This document shows, piece by piece, positions 27,161 through 35,946 of a DNA stretch of 64,000 bases. Source of the DNA: Mariniphaga sp041684965 (lineage in GTDB: Bacteria > Bacteroidota > Bacteroidia > Bacteroidales > Prolixibacteraceae); assembly GCA_041684965.1 (NCBI GenBank), contig JAWLGR010000015.1, forward strand, positions 75,995-139,994, given 5' to 3'. The translations under genes were made by a program, and so were the position numbers. The notes under the pieces were generated by a model. It saw only the letters and a program-made list of their open reading frames with translations. It was not told where the DNA came from and ran no database searches. Numbering within the stretch: the stretch's first letter is position 1; each line of letters opens with the position of its first letter.

Positions 27161-28270
27161 TTATTTTCTGGAAATTGATTTCACTGCACCGGTTTCCGGG
27201 TGTATTTCAATGCTGTAATCACCATAAAGCAAGTCTTCCGGTATAGGAGCTGTCTGTCCAAATTGAGGAAGAATGGTCCGCATGGTTGCGATTGTATTCA
27301 TTTCATAAATCAGATTTATGTTTGCCACAGCAGGCATTCGGTAATAAAGACCACTCGCCCCAGCATTTGGATTATCAGAAACAGCCAGTCCTGAAAATTT
27401 TGAAACAAGTTCTTTTTCAGGCTCAACTTTCAACATTACAGGCTTTCCTGTAAGGTTAGCGGAAGGCAGCACCCCATTTTCTTCAGAAAACCTGAAGACT
27501 ACATCCCCTTTCTCAGATGAAGAAGAAGGTATAAAATCAAAGCCAAATGTTTGTTTTTCGTAGATTGTCCTTCCTGTAAACAGGTTCAGATAACCCTGCT
27601 CTGTTCTTTCAAGTTCCCTGAGACTAACTTTATATGCCTCTCCATCCGGGTGAAATTCATCCATCAAACCAGCAGCCATATAATAACGGGTGTTTCGGCA
27701 TTCCAAAATTCTTTTGGCAGCCTCAACCGCCTTATCTTCAGCATTCATGCGCACCGGTCGAAAATTATTCAAAGAATCACCCTGCTTATAAACCGGTGAA
27801 TGATTAAATCGTGAAAAATCATAATTTTTACCTTTTGGAATATTATCAATAAAGGTATGGGTTTGCTGTTGAGGTTTGTCTGACCCCAACCGGGATGAAT
27901 TAATTCCGGCAAGGCACCCCGATGATGTCAACCCGACTAAAAGTGCAGCATCACCTGTTGCTCTGTAAACCTGCCCGGGATCAGGCTCAGCGAAAGTATC
28001 AAATTCAATATTGCTGATAACCCATTTAACAGAAGCATTATTTCGTGCATTGGTGATACCCAGCAATTGGGAAGCATACTGGGCATAGGGTCCTGGTTCA
28101 AATATTTCCTTAACAGCTTCAACCTGAATTCGTAAACCTGCCCTGGGAAGAGCATAGGTAATACCTTCATTGAAACCAGATACTGCTTCGACATCTGCTG
28201 TTCTTTTTCTCTGACCGAATGCAGGCATCGCCAAAATAACAATTAAAACAAAAATTAATTTCCTCATCAT
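27161..28270 (-). CDS. DUF4831-family secreted protein
   Basis: This protein is of unknown function and typical of Bacteroidota. The start MMRKLIFVLIVILAMPAFGQ is a standard signal peptide, so it is exported, probably to the periplasm or outer-membrane face. The body has 'GITYALPRAGLRIQVEAVKE', which is characteristic of DUF4831, and the end carries 'LLYGDYSIEIHPETGAVKSI'. Length is 370 from ATG 28270, or 369 from ATG 28267. An upstream in-frame start at 28321 would spoil the signal peptide. AAGGAGA lies right before the start, spaced better for ATG 28267. The gene ends at a strong terminator. Confidence 0.85.
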   Translation of the reverse strand: MMRKLIFVLIVILAMPAFGQRKRTADVEAVSGFNEGITYALPRAGLRIQVEAVKEIFEPGPYAQYASQLLGITNARNNASVKWVISNIEFDTFAEPDPGQVYRATGDAALLVGLTSSGCLAGINSSRLGSDKPQQQTHTFIDNIPKGKNYDFSRFNHSPVYKQGDSLNNFRPVRMNAEDKAVEAAKRILECRNTRYYMAAGLMDEFHPDGEAYKVSLRELERTEQGYLNLFTGRTIYEKQTFGFDFIPSSSSEKGDVVFRFSEENGVLPSANLTGKPVMLKVEPEKELVSKFSGLAVSDNPNAGASGLYYRMPAVANINLIYEMNTIATMRTILPQFGQTAPIPEDLLYGDYSIEIHPETGAVKSISRK

Positions 28271-28337
28271 TCTCCTTTTAAATAAAGACCCTAAAAATAG
28301 AATTTTTATTGCGCAATTCAAGAAAAAAAATATCGAC

Positions 28338-29879
28338 TTAAATAGCTGTCAAATCTTCCCTTTCCGAAAATCGTTGCAATTGAATAAATGCGTCTCCCAA
28401 TGATTCAATTATATCACCTGCAATTAAAGCATTTGCCGATTTCTTTCCGGCAGCCATATCACCTGCCAGCCCATGAAGAAAAACACCTGCAAGGGCTGCT
28501 TTGGAAGGAGAAATCCCCTGGGCAAGTAGTCCCAAAATAAAACCGGTTAGCACATCCCCGCTTCCGGCAGTCGCCATCCCTGGATTGCCCGATGAATTGA
28601 AGTAGAGGCTTCCATCGGGTAAAGCCACTGTGGTGTATGCTCCTTTTAGAACAATTATAATTTTCAGATCCTTAGCCAGTTTCAATTGTTTCTGAATACG
28701 TTCCCATGAGCTGCCTGTTTCCCCTGCCAATCTTTTAAACTCCCCAGGATGAGGTGTCAGAATTGTATTTTGGGGCAATTTACTAAGCCAGTTTTTATTT
28801 TCCGACAGAATATTTAAAGCATCGGCATCGATTACTAACGGGCAGTTTGAATTACTAACCAGTTCAAACAAAGCTTTACATGTATTACTTTTTTTACCCA
28901 GACCAGGCCCCACACCGACAGCAGTGAACTGCGACAAGTCAGGATACTCGGTAAATATGGAATCGTGCGCATCGATACTGGACATGGCTTCAGGTACAGC
29001 TGTCTGAATAATTGAATAACCAAAATGAGGAACGTGTGTAGTGAGCAAACCCGTGCCCGCACGGAGGCAGGCTCTCGAAGCCAAAACAGATGCACCCATT
29101 TTACCATAGCTGCCTGCAATAAGTAGAGCATGGCCAAATGTTCCTTTATGTGCAAATTTCTTACGCTTCGGAATCATCGGTTTAATTTCTTCCTTTTCAA
29201 CAAAAAAGAAATGAGATGGCACCTGTTGTATTGCTTGCGGATGCAATCCAATGGGAAGCACTTCCCATTTTCCTGTAAACTGCTCATTTTCAGGGAATAA
29301 AAAACTTATTTTTGGAAATTGAAATGAAAGCGTAAAATCAGCCCTGATGATGTTTTCCGGCTGATTCCCTGAATTATCTTCTCCCATAAGTCCACTGGGA
29401 ATATCAATAGCCACAACCCGGTTGGGCAGATCATTTATTTTCCGGACTATTTCTGCCGGAATCCCTTCCAGCGGACGTGTTAATCCTGAGCCAAACAATC
29501 CATCGATGATTGTATCTGTTTCCCTTATTTCAGGAAAATCCTCAACCACGCTTATGATCTCCAATTTAACTCTGCCTTGTTCTTTCAATCTTTGCCAGTT
29601 AATTGCAGGGGAACCTTTCAATTCTCTTCCCAAATCAACTAAATGAATTTCTGCCTGAAAATCCAGTTCAGCAAGTTGCCTGGCAATAGCCAAAGCATCT
29701 CCACCATTATTACCAGGTCCGGCAAAAAAAATCATTTTTTGTTCTGTTGAAAAACGCTGAACCAGCCAATTGGTAATTTGAAGGGCAGCTCTTTCCATCA
29801 GGTCAATGTCTGCAACAGGTTCATTCTCAATTGTAAATTTATCTATCTCTGCAATTTGCCTTGTTGTAAATAATTTCAT
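28338..29879 (-). CDS. nnr: Bifunctional NAD(P)H-hydrate epimerase / ADP-dependent dehydratase
   Basis: This metabolite-repair enzyme recycles damaged NAD(P)HX: the N-terminal YjeF_N domain interconverts the R and S epimers, and the C-terminal domain dehydrates S-NAD(P)HX. Visible are 'MERAALQI' and 'FAGPGNNGGDALAIARQL' in the first half, then 'GSYGKMGASVLASRACLRAG' and 'GNPGMATAGSGDVLTGFILG' in the second. Its 513 residues match the fused form. ATG 29879 opens the standard 'KLFTTRQIAEID' start; an upstream start at 29936 would add a basic tail that is not expected. It is co-oriented with DUF4831 (67 bases) and GDPD (84 bases), though no functional link is known. Confidence 0.94.
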   Translation of the reverse strand: MKLFTTRQIAEIDKFTIENEPVADIDLMERAALQITNWLVQRFSTEQKMIFFAGPGNNGGDALAIARQLAELDFQAEIHLVDLGRELKGSPAINWQRLKEQGRVKLEIISVVEDFPEIRETDTIIDGLFGSGLTRPLEGIPAEIVRKINDLPNRVVAIDIPSGLMGEDNSGNQPENIIRADFTLSFQFPKISFLFPENEQFTGKWEVLPIGLHPQAIQQVPSHFFFVEKEEIKPMIPKRKKFAHKGTFGHALLIAGSYGKMGASVLASRACLRAGTGLLTTHVPHFGYSIIQTAVPEAMSSIDAHDSIFTEYPDLSQFTAVGVGPGLGKKSNTCKALFELVSNSNCPLVIDADALNILSENKNWLSKLPQNTILTPHPGEFKRLAGETGSSWERIQKQLKLAKDLKIIIVLKGAYTTVALPDGSLYFNSSGNPGMATAGSGDVLTGFILGLLAQGISPSKAALAGVFLHGLAGDMAAGKKSANALIAGDIIESLGDAFIQLQRFSEREDLTAI

Positions 29880-29963
29880 GAATTGATTTTTTTTAACTGC
29901 CCTATTTTTTTTATACTGATGAAAGCTTTCCCGCATCTGTAAAATATCCGATATCTGAAAATT

Positions 29964-30740
29964 CTATAGTTTACCCATTTCTTCTTTTAACCAGGCTGGT
30001 CTGTCGGTGGTAATCGCTTTTACACCCAAATCAGTCATCTTTTTTGCAATTAACGGATCGTTAACAGTCCATGAAAGCACTTCCAGTTCATTTCTTTCTG
30101 CCATTTCCATTACTTCCTGGTCAATAATTTTGAAATTCAGATTTACCCCGGCAAGTCCTGCCCGGGCAGCCTGTTCCATTTTAGTATCCAGGCCGCTTTT
30201 TGATGAACTCAACCAGTAACATTTATTTTCCGGAAACTCTTTTTGTGTGTTCAGAATGGTTTCCCAGCCAAAGCTGATAAAGATAATTTGGTTCTTTTTT
30301 CTACTTTTCTCTATACTTCTTTTCAGGTGGGGAAGTATCTCACTGCCACTTTTTATCTCAACCACAAGCTTTTTGTTCTCAGGTACTGTCTCAATAATTT
30401 CAGACAAAAAAGGTATTCTCTCTCCCTTGTACTTCTTATCTTTCCAACTACCTACATCCAGATTTCTTAAAACCAGTGAAGGGGTTTTTTTGATTACCAT
30501 ATTTTTTCTGCCCAAAGCAGTCCGTTTTGTATCTTTATCATGGATTACCATCACCCGGTTATCTTTTGACAGAAAAACATCCACCTCTACAGCATCGGCT
30601 CCGAGTTCCCAAGCCAGCCTTGCAGCTGCAACTGTGTTTTCGGGAGCCAGGTAGGAAGCCCCCCTGTGTGCAATAAAAGTTTGTTGCGCCATAAGTTTAA
30701 TCCCCAATACAACAAAAATCAAAGTCAAATATGTTTTCAT
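29964..30740 (-). CDS. Secreted glycerophosphodiester phosphodiesterase
   Basis: This enzyme hydrolyses glycerophosphodiesters to glycerol 3-phosphate and an alcohol. The N-terminus is a signal peptide (MKTYLTLIFVVLGIKLMAQQ), so the enzyme is periplasmic. The GDPD motifs follow: 'AHRGASYLAPENT', 'EVDVFLSKDNRVMVIHD' with the metal-binding Glu/Asp and His, and 'VVEIKSG'. The later 'LSWTVNDP' is the usual strand 8. Its 258 residues are normal. A near-perfect Shine-Dalgarno precedes the start, unusual for this phylum. It is divergent from the acyltransferase genes, and lipid-degradation products could be the substrate. Confidence 0.93.
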   Translation of the reverse strand: MKTYLTLIFVVLGIKLMAQQTFIAHRGASYLAPENTVAAARLAWELGADAVEVDVFLSKDNRVMVIHDKDTKRTALGRKNMVIKKTPSLVLRNLDVGSWKDKKYKGERIPFLSEIIETVPENKKLVVEIKSGSEILPHLKRSIEKSRKKNQIIFISFGWETILNTQKEFPENKCYWLSSSKSGLDTKMEQAARAGLAGVNLNFKIIDQEVMEMAERNELEVLSWTVNDPLIAKKMTDLGVKAITTDRPAWLKEEMGKL

Positions 30741-30745
30741 GAAAA

Positions 30746-30752
30746 ACCTCCT
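30746..30752 (-). promoter_or_regulatory. Strong Shine-Dalgarno of the GDPD gene
   Basis: On the minus strand AGGAGGT lies five bases before ATG 30740, complementary to the canonical anti-SD. Most genes in this window have no such signal, so this one is likely to be translated strongly or by a canonical route. Confidence 0.6.
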
Positions 30753-30863
30753 TTTATTTCCCGAAGATAAAAAGGAAAAAAATTAAATCTGTTTTTCGCC
30801 AAAAAAAAATGTAGTTTTACCACCGGTAAAAATCGGCAACAGACAGTAGCCAATTTTAATATT

Positions 30864-31733
30864 ATGGGTATATTTTTTTTGAAACAGTTGGCCAGGCTGC
30901 CGTTTTGGCTGCTTTACCCGTTTTCCAACCTGATTTATTTTGTGGTATATTATATAATCAGATACCGCAAAAAGGTCGTATATGAAAATCTTAAAAACGC
31001 ATTTCCGGAGAAATCTAATAAAGAAATAATTCACATCGGTAAACGGTTTTACAGACACTTCAGTGATCTGATTGTGGAAATAATCAAATTACGTGGAATG
31101 AATGGGATTGATCTAAAGGAACGGATATCGTTAAAGAATACCGAGAGGATGCATCAGTTTTTCGAACAAAAAAGAAACCTGATAGCATTATCCATGCATT
31201 ACTGCAACTGGGAATGGAGCAGTTGCGTGGTCCGTTACCTGGAACATAAATCGATTGGGGTATACAAACCATTGCACAATAAAAAATACAACGATTACAT
31301 CAATGAAAACAGAACCCTGATGGGAGCTGAAATGATTCCAAACCACCAGGTATTACGCCGGATAATTAAAGGCCGGGAAGAAAATATTCCCTTTATTCTT
31401 TGGCTGGCAGGCGATCAGACCCCTCCCCTGTATCACAAATACTGGATGAAGTTTTTGAATCAGGAAGCATTATTTTATCCAGGTCCTGCAGCTATTTCAC
31501 GTCGCTTTAATTATCCGGTACTGTTTCAAAAAACTATAAAAAAAAGCAGGGGGAAATATGAAACTTCTTTTGAAGTGCTTATTGAAAACCCGGAAGATTA
31601 CAGTGAATCACAAATCATGAAAGCTTATATTCAAAGGATGGAAGAAACGATAAAGGAACAACCGGAATATTATCTTTGGACACACAAACGTTGGAAACAT
31701 AAACGACCGGACCACATCCCTCTGAAAGATTAA
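30864..31733 (+). CDS. Lipid A-type acyltransferase (LpxL/HtrB family), copy 1
   Basis: This is a membrane-associated acyltransferase expected to add a secondary acyl chain to lipid A or a related glycolipid. The hydrophobic N-terminus (about 10-32) anchors it to the inner membrane. The H-x4-E catalytic pair is H112 and E117 in 'MHYCNWEW', and 'AGDQTPP' and the 'WTHKRWKHKRP' tail are family hallmarks. Its 289 residues are normal. It lies directly before a paralogue (31 bases) with a similar order of motifs, so this is a tandem duplication. Whether both act on lipid A is unknown. Confidence 0.9.
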   Translation: MGIFFLKQLARLPFWLLYPFSNLIYFVVYYIIRYRKKVVYENLKNAFPEKSNKEIIHIGKRFYRHFSDLIVEIIKLRGMNGIDLKERISLKNTERMHQFFEQKRNLIALSMHYCNWEWSSCVVRYLEHKSIGVYKPLHNKKYNDYINENRTLMGAEMIPNHQVLRRIIKGREENIPFILWLAGDQTPPLYHKYWMKFLNQEALFYPGPAAISRRFNYPVLFQKTIKKSRGKYETSFEVLIENPEDYSESQIMKAYIQRMEETIKEQPEYYLWTHKRWKHKRPDHIPLKD

Positions 31734-31764
31734 AGTAAGTTTCGAAATATTCAAAGGATTATGA

Positions 31765-32757
31765 ATGATTACCAAAGCAGATAACAATTTTAAGCAAAAA
31801 AATAATTCGCATGAAGTCCAACCAGTTGATAGTCGCTACAGGGAAGGATTGCTGAGGAAAAAACTCAATACAATGCTTGCCCGGTTTTTATATCTTATAT
31901 CACTTCTTCCACTTAAGATACTGTATCTTATTTCTGATTTCTTATACCTTCTGGTCAGGTATGTTTTCCGCTACAGGCATAAAGTAGTAAAAGAAAATCT
32001 GAATAGGGCATTCCCTGAAAAATCGGAATCAGAAAAAAGGCAGATTGCCGGCAGGTTTTACCGTCACTTCACTGATATTTTGATGGAAACTATCAAGCTT
32101 CATTCAATAAGTGAAAAACAAATTAATAGGCGCATTCAACACGAGGGTCTGGATGTAATTAATGAATATTACCGCCAGGGAAAAAGCATAATAGTGCTGG
32201 CTATGCACCACAATAACTGGGAATGGTGTGGTTATCTTCTGAAAAAAGTAAAATATAAGGGTTTATTGATATACAATCCCGTACGCGGCAATCAGGCCAT
32301 GGAAAAGTTTTTATTGCATACCCGCGAACGCTGGGGAGGTAAGTGCATCCCTGTAAATCAATCGGCACGCATTACTCTCGGATTTCATCAAAAAAAAATC
32401 CCTACTATGCTTTGGCTTGGAGCCGACCAGACACCACCCGCCTCCTCACAATTTTGGACAGTATTCCTGAACAGGGAAACTCCTTTTTTCTCCGGACCAG
32501 AAAAAATTGCCTCAAAAACAAACCAGCCAGTGTTTTTCCAGCATATGTCGAAAATAAGTCGCGGCAATTACAAAGTTCATTACATCCTTCTGATTGAAAA
32601 TCCAGCTGAAATGGATCAGAAAGAGGTATTACTGGCCTATGTAAAAAAAATGGAAGAAGTAATCCGAAAAGAACCCGAAAACTATCTCTGGTCGCACAGG
32701 CGGTGGAAACATACCCGGCCGCCAGATATTCCGCTTACCCAATCAAAAAATTTATAA
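31765..32757 (+). CDS. Lipid A-type acyltransferase (LpxL/HtrB family), copy 2
   Basis: This is a paralogue of the preceding gene and may attach a second acyl chain. H148-x4-E153 in 'MHHNNWEW' is the catalytic pair, 'GADQTPP' follows, and the end 'WSHRRWKHTRP' matches the sister gene. It is 330 residues long because of a charged N-terminal extension of about 36 residues before the hydrophobic anchor; if translation began at ATG 31873 (residue 37), the length would match copy 1. Spacing of 31 bases suggests co-transcription. The extension has no known motif and may be an artefact of start choice. Confidence 0.88.
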   Translation: MITKADNNFKQKNNSHEVQPVDSRYREGLLRKKLNTMLARFLYLISLLPLKILYLISDFLYLLVRYVFRYRHKVVKENLNRAFPEKSESEKRQIAGRFYRHFTDILMETIKLHSISEKQINRRIQHEGLDVINEYYRQGKSIIVLAMHHNNWEWCGYLLKKVKYKGLLIYNPVRGNQAMEKFLLHTRERWGGKCIPVNQSARITLGFHQKKIPTMLWLGADQTPPASSQFWTVFLNRETPFFSGPEKIASKTNQPVFFQHMSKISRGNYKVHYILLIENPAEMDQKEVLLAYVKKMEEVIRKEPENYLWSHRRWKHTRPPDIPLTQSKNL

Positions 32758-33034
32758 CAGCATATCCGATTTGATGCTTCTGCCAAAATAACATTGTTCA
32801 AATAAATCAATCTCAACAAAAATTCTTACTCTGCTTCATTTTCCGATGCTCTGTGCTAAAGAAAAAGATTTCATCCAAAACAATTTAACTTATACTTATA
32901 ATTATACCTTACACCTACATAGAGTGGGACTTCCGGTATTATAAAAATACAGAAAAGCATCTGCGGTTTATTTACTTTATCTTTCAATTGATTGACCCGG
33001 TTTATGTTTAAACCAATTAGTATAATTTTGAAAA

Positions 33035-34288
33035 ATGATTAGCTCAGAAGATTTACCGGATATCTATTATTTCAATCCCACCTGTGAGTACGCAGTGGCA
33101 AACGGACATTCGTCCTGGCAGCCGAACCAACTTCTTCAGAAGATGGAAGCAGATTTAGCTGCTTTGCCACTTTACATTGCACGCCCGCAGGATGTTGTTC
33201 TCGTAAATGAATTGCCTTCTGAGAGCTTTCTTAAACAACTTGAAAGATTAGAAATAATTGCACCCCGGTTTGTAAACATACAGAATGCTACAAAAAACAG
33301 GGAATTCATTAGTACCCCAAAGAACTGGTTACTTCCGTGGGGATGGAGTCCGGTTGCACATCGATTGCTGAATCCCTTAAAACCCTCCTGTTCGGCTTCT
33401 TTTAAATCTTCTCCTGTTGCAATATGGAAACCGGAATACAAAGATATTTATTCGAAAAAATTTGCTCTGGGAATTTTAAAGGAAGTATTGCCCCAGCTGC
33501 CTGATGAAAATTTATTGCCATTTTCTCTTCTTCCAGAAATTTGCTATGACCGTAAATGCCTGGAAACACTTCTTAACCGGTGGGGAAAGCTAATGGTAAA
33601 GGAGCCCTGGAGCAGCTCTGGCCGGGGTCTGCAACGGATAACAAAAATCCCTGTAGCCCCTAAAGTCTGGGAAAAGCTGATGGGAATTATTAATGAACAA
33701 GGGTATGCTATAGCCGAGCCCTTTCTTGATAAAATCCTCGATATGGCATATCAGTTCGTGTTACTTAATGGAAAGGTTAGTTTTATTGGAATCAGCCGAT
33801 TTATAACCGACCAACAAGGACAGTACCAGGGTAATTTCCTGAATGGATGGCCAGTTTCAATTGACCGGCAAATTATAGAATTTGCAGAAGAAATGACTAC
33901 CCTGCTGGTTCCCTGCCTTTCAGAAACGATTGAAAACAGTTTACTTGCTAAATATTACGAAGGCAATTTTGGTATTGATACTCTAATATTCCTTGATAAA
34001 AATAACCACCTCAGCATAAATCCATGCCTTGAAATTAATGTAAGAAAAACTATGGGGCTTCTTGCTCTTCGTTTTGAAAAGTTGCTGGCGCCTGGTACTA
34101 AAGGTATTTTTAAAATATATTTTAACAGAGAAAAAAAATTCTTTGAATTTATTGAGGAATTGCAAGACAAATATCCTCTTCAAACAAACAACAATCAAAT
34201 AACACAAGGTTTCTTCCCGCTCTCTCCTGCCAACAAAAACACCTTGTTTGGTGCTTATTTACAGGCCGGTATCCAGCCGATTTTTTAA
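33035..34288 (+). CDS. Uncharacterised ATP-grasp-like protein
   Basis: I do not recognise this family, but the second half has ATP-grasp features: K189-E-P-W-S-S-S-G-R-G (the nucleotide lysine and flexible loop), E228 in 'AIAEPFLDK' (strand before the hinge), 'YYEGNFGIDTLIFL' (307-320), and N329-P-C-L-E-I-N-V-R (metal-binding Glu/Asn and Arg). The N-terminal half, with 'YYFNPTCEYAVANG' and 'PWGWSP', has no assignment and may be the partner-substrate domain. Length is 417. No signal peptide or membrane helix is seen. It stands alone between a 277-base gap and the ric promoter region. It is probably an ATP-dependent carboxylate-amine or carboxylate-thiol ligase, inferred from the fold only. Confidence 0.6.
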   Translation: MISSEDLPDIYYFNPTCEYAVANGHSSWQPNQLLQKMEADLAALPLYIARPQDVVLVNELPSESFLKQLERLEIIAPRFVNIQNATKNREFISTPKNWLLPWGWSPVAHRLLNPLKPSCSASFKSSPVAIWKPEYKDIYSKKFALGILKEVLPQLPDENLLPFSLLPEICYDRKCLETLLNRWGKLMVKEPWSSSGRGLQRITKIPVAPKVWEKLMGIINEQGYAIAEPFLDKILDMAYQFVLLNGKVSFIGISRFITDQQGQYQGNFLNGWPVSIDRQIIEFAEEMTTLLVPCLSETIENSLLAKYYEGNFGIDTLIFLDKNNHLSINPCLEINVRKTMGLLALRFEKLLAPGTKGIFKIYFNREKKFFEFIEELQDKYPLQTNNNQITQGFFPLSPANKNTLFGAYLQAGIQPIF

Positions 34289-34320
34289 TTGTAAACAATT
34301 TCAAGGTAGTTTTTATCAAA

Positions 34321-34336
34321 AAGACCTTTTTGTCTT
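34321..34336 (+). promoter_or_regulatory. Inverted repeat overlapping the ric promoter -33 region
   Basis: AAGAC and GTCTT form a 5-bp inverted repeat with a 6-base T-rich spacer, overlapping the TTTG at 34329-34332. It could be an operator for a nitrosative-stress regulator, or a weak hairpin ending the upstream transcript. Confidence 0.3.
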
Positions 34337-34359
34337 CTAGTAAAATTATTCTATATTTG
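34329..34359 (+). promoter_or_regulatory. Bacteroidota-type promoter of ric
   Basis: TTTG (34329-34332), a 19-base spacer and TATATTTG (34352-34359) fit the phylum's -33/-7 consensus almost exactly. The ric ATG begins 26 bases downstream. Confidence 0.65.
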
Positions 34360-34385
34360 TGCCATACATTTAATACTTAAAAATT

Positions 34386-35105
34386 ATGAACATCACATTA
34401 GATACTCCAGTAGGCGAAATTGTTAAAAGAAATTTCAAGGCAGCCACTCTGTTTCAGGCCAACAAAATTGATTATTGCTGCAATGGACACCAGTCAATTT
34501 CAGCAGCAAGTGAAAAAGCAGGTATTGCAGCAGAATCCTTGGTAAATCAACTGGAAGAGATCCTTTTGGATGTGGATCCGGACACAGAATACATAAACAA
34601 TCTTGATTTGGGTGATTTGGCTGATTATATTATCAAACGGCATCATTCTTATGTAGCGAAAAACATTCCTTTTCTGAAGCAAAATTTAGAAAAAATTGCG
34701 CAGGTTCACGGAGAAAATCATCCTGAACTTATCGAGGTGAGGGATCATTTTTATGTATCGGCCGGCGAGCTGACAATGCACATGCAAAAAGAAGAACTTA
34801 TATTATTTCCTTATGTGAAGAAAATGGAACAGGCTAAAAAGGAAAACGACAGTCTGCCTGCCTCTGCCTTTGGATCGGTATCAAGTCCTATCTCTGCAAT
34901 GATGGAAGAGCATCAGAATGAGGGTGAACGGTTTGAAAAGATTTCACAACTCACAAATCTTTACCAGGTACCTGAAGATGGATGTGCAACCTATGAAGTT
35001 ACCCTGAAACAACTGGCAGATTTTGAAAAAGATTTGCATAGACACATTCACCTTGAAAACAATATTTTATTCACCAAAGCAAAACAACTGGAAGAAAGTT
35101 TTTAG
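34386..35105 (+). CDS. ric: Iron-sulfur cluster repair di-iron protein (RIC/YtfE/ScdA)
   Basis: This cytosolic di-iron protein restores Fe-S clusters damaged by nitric oxide or peroxide. The N-terminal ScdA_N domain has the conserved C31-C32 in 'IDYCCNGHQS'. The C-terminal hemerythrin-like bundle shows the expected metal ligands: 'HHSYV', 'HGENHPEL', 'HMQKEE', 'EEHQNEGERF' and 'HRHIHLENNILF'. Its 239 residues are normal. The gene leads a short run with a membrane protein (11-base gap) and a Rof-like protein (10-base gap). A very good promoter lies just before it. NO-inducible expression would be expected. Confidence 0.94.
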   Translation: MNITLDTPVGEIVKRNFKAATLFQANKIDYCCNGHQSISAASEKAGIAAESLVNQLEEILLDVDPDTEYINNLDLGDLADYIIKRHHSYVAKNIPFLKQNLEKIAQVHGENHPELIEVRDHFYVSAGELTMHMQKEELILFPYVKKMEQAKKENDSLPASAFGSVSSPISAMMEEHQNEGERFEKISQLTNLYQVPEDGCATYEVTLKQLADFEKDLHRHIHLENNILFTKAKQLEESF

Positions 35106-35116
35106 TTTTTCAGCAC

Positions 35117-35572
35117 ATGAAAACAACACCCTTTCCTGTTTCGGGAATCTTTTTCTTTTGGGCAGGGTTTGTATGTTCCATAAGTTTTATGGAAGCATGG
35201 CTAAAGTTTCAGGCTCCTGGTGTAACACTTCAGGTGGGACTCAGTATAGGGAAATTGATTTTTACAGCATTGAACCGGATGGAATGGGTGTTTGTTTTTA
35301 TTTTATTGATATGGACGGTTCCTCGTTATAAAAAGTTACCTGCAAAATTCATTTTGATTTCAGGAATTGTTCTGTTCATACTCCTTATTCAAACTTTCCT
35401 TTTGCTGCCTGAACTTAACCAGAGGGCAGAAATGATAATTGCAGGTATTGAACCCGGGGAATCTTCTGTTCACCTGCTGTTTGGAATAGCTGAAGTGAGT
35501 AAGGTGCTTCTGCTTCTGTGGATGGGATTTTATTCAGGCAGGTTGTTTCAATATAACCACAGGCAGGATTGA
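35117..35572 (+). CDS. Small four-helix membrane protein next to ric
   Basis: This protein is of unknown function with about four hydrophobic segments (roughly residues 8-28, 50-68, 76-98 and 118-140). No transport or catalytic motif is visible; H119 within 'SSVHLLFG' and R110-like polar residues are the only conserved-looking ones. Length is 151. It starts 11 bases after ric and is co-transcribed with it. It may take part in heme, nitric oxide or iron handling alongside ric, inferred only from neighbourhood. Confidence 0.6.
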   Translation: MKTTPFPVSGIFFFWAGFVCSISFMEAWLKFQAPGVTLQVGLSIGKLIFTALNRMEWVFVFILLIWTVPRYKKLPAKFILISGIVLFILLIQTFLLLPELNQRAEMIIAGIEPGESSVHLLFGIAEVSKVLLLLWMGFYSGRLFQYNHRQD

Positions 35573-35582
35573 GTACATCGAA

Positions 35583-35906
35583 ATGTTTAATTCAAAATAC
35601 AGCGCTATGAATACCAAGTTCATTCCGGTAGATCCGGATTACCACGAAATGATTGAAAAGGAAAGGAACGAAAAAGATACAGCTGTCATTCATTATTTTA
35701 AAAATGAAAATACCATCGGCGAGGAGAAAGAAAAAATTACAGGAATAACCACCAATCACCGGAACGAAGAATTTGTTTCCCTGGCAAATGGAAAAGGAAT
35801 ACGAATTGACCGGATTATTGTGGTTAATGGCAAACCAGGTCCGGCGTATGATGAATACGATGCCTATGCCCTTGCCTGCCTGGATTGTATGGGTGGGATG
35901 GATTGA
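35583..35906 (+). CDS. Rof-like (Rho-binding antiterminator fold) small protein
   Basis: This is a 107-residue cytosolic protein. From residue 9 on, the pattern 'KFIPVDPDYHEMIEKE', then a beta-hairpin, then 'EEFVSLANGKGIRIDRIIVVNG' resembles the Sm-like fold of Rof/YaeO, which binds the Rho factor in enterobacteria. The resemblance is to the pattern and not to specific catalytic residues. An ATG at 35607 (residue 9) is a possible alternative start and gives 99 residues. It follows the small membrane protein by 10 bases and precedes NDH-2 by 40. Its function here is uncertain; a C-x2-C pair near the end ('ACLDCMGG') is unlike Rof. Confidence 0.5.
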   Translation: MFNSKYSAMNTKFIPVDPDYHEMIEKERNEKDTAVIHYFKNENTIGEEKEKITGITTNHRNEEFVSLANGKGIRIDRIIVVNGKPGPAYDEYDAYALACLDCMGGMD

Positions 35907-35946
35907 TGCGATGCAAGTTTCTATTCACACAATTTAGATAATAAAA

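Noticed and set aside
30783..31058. Frame opposite the first acyltransferase
   Set aside because: Shadow of the clearly coding plus strand.
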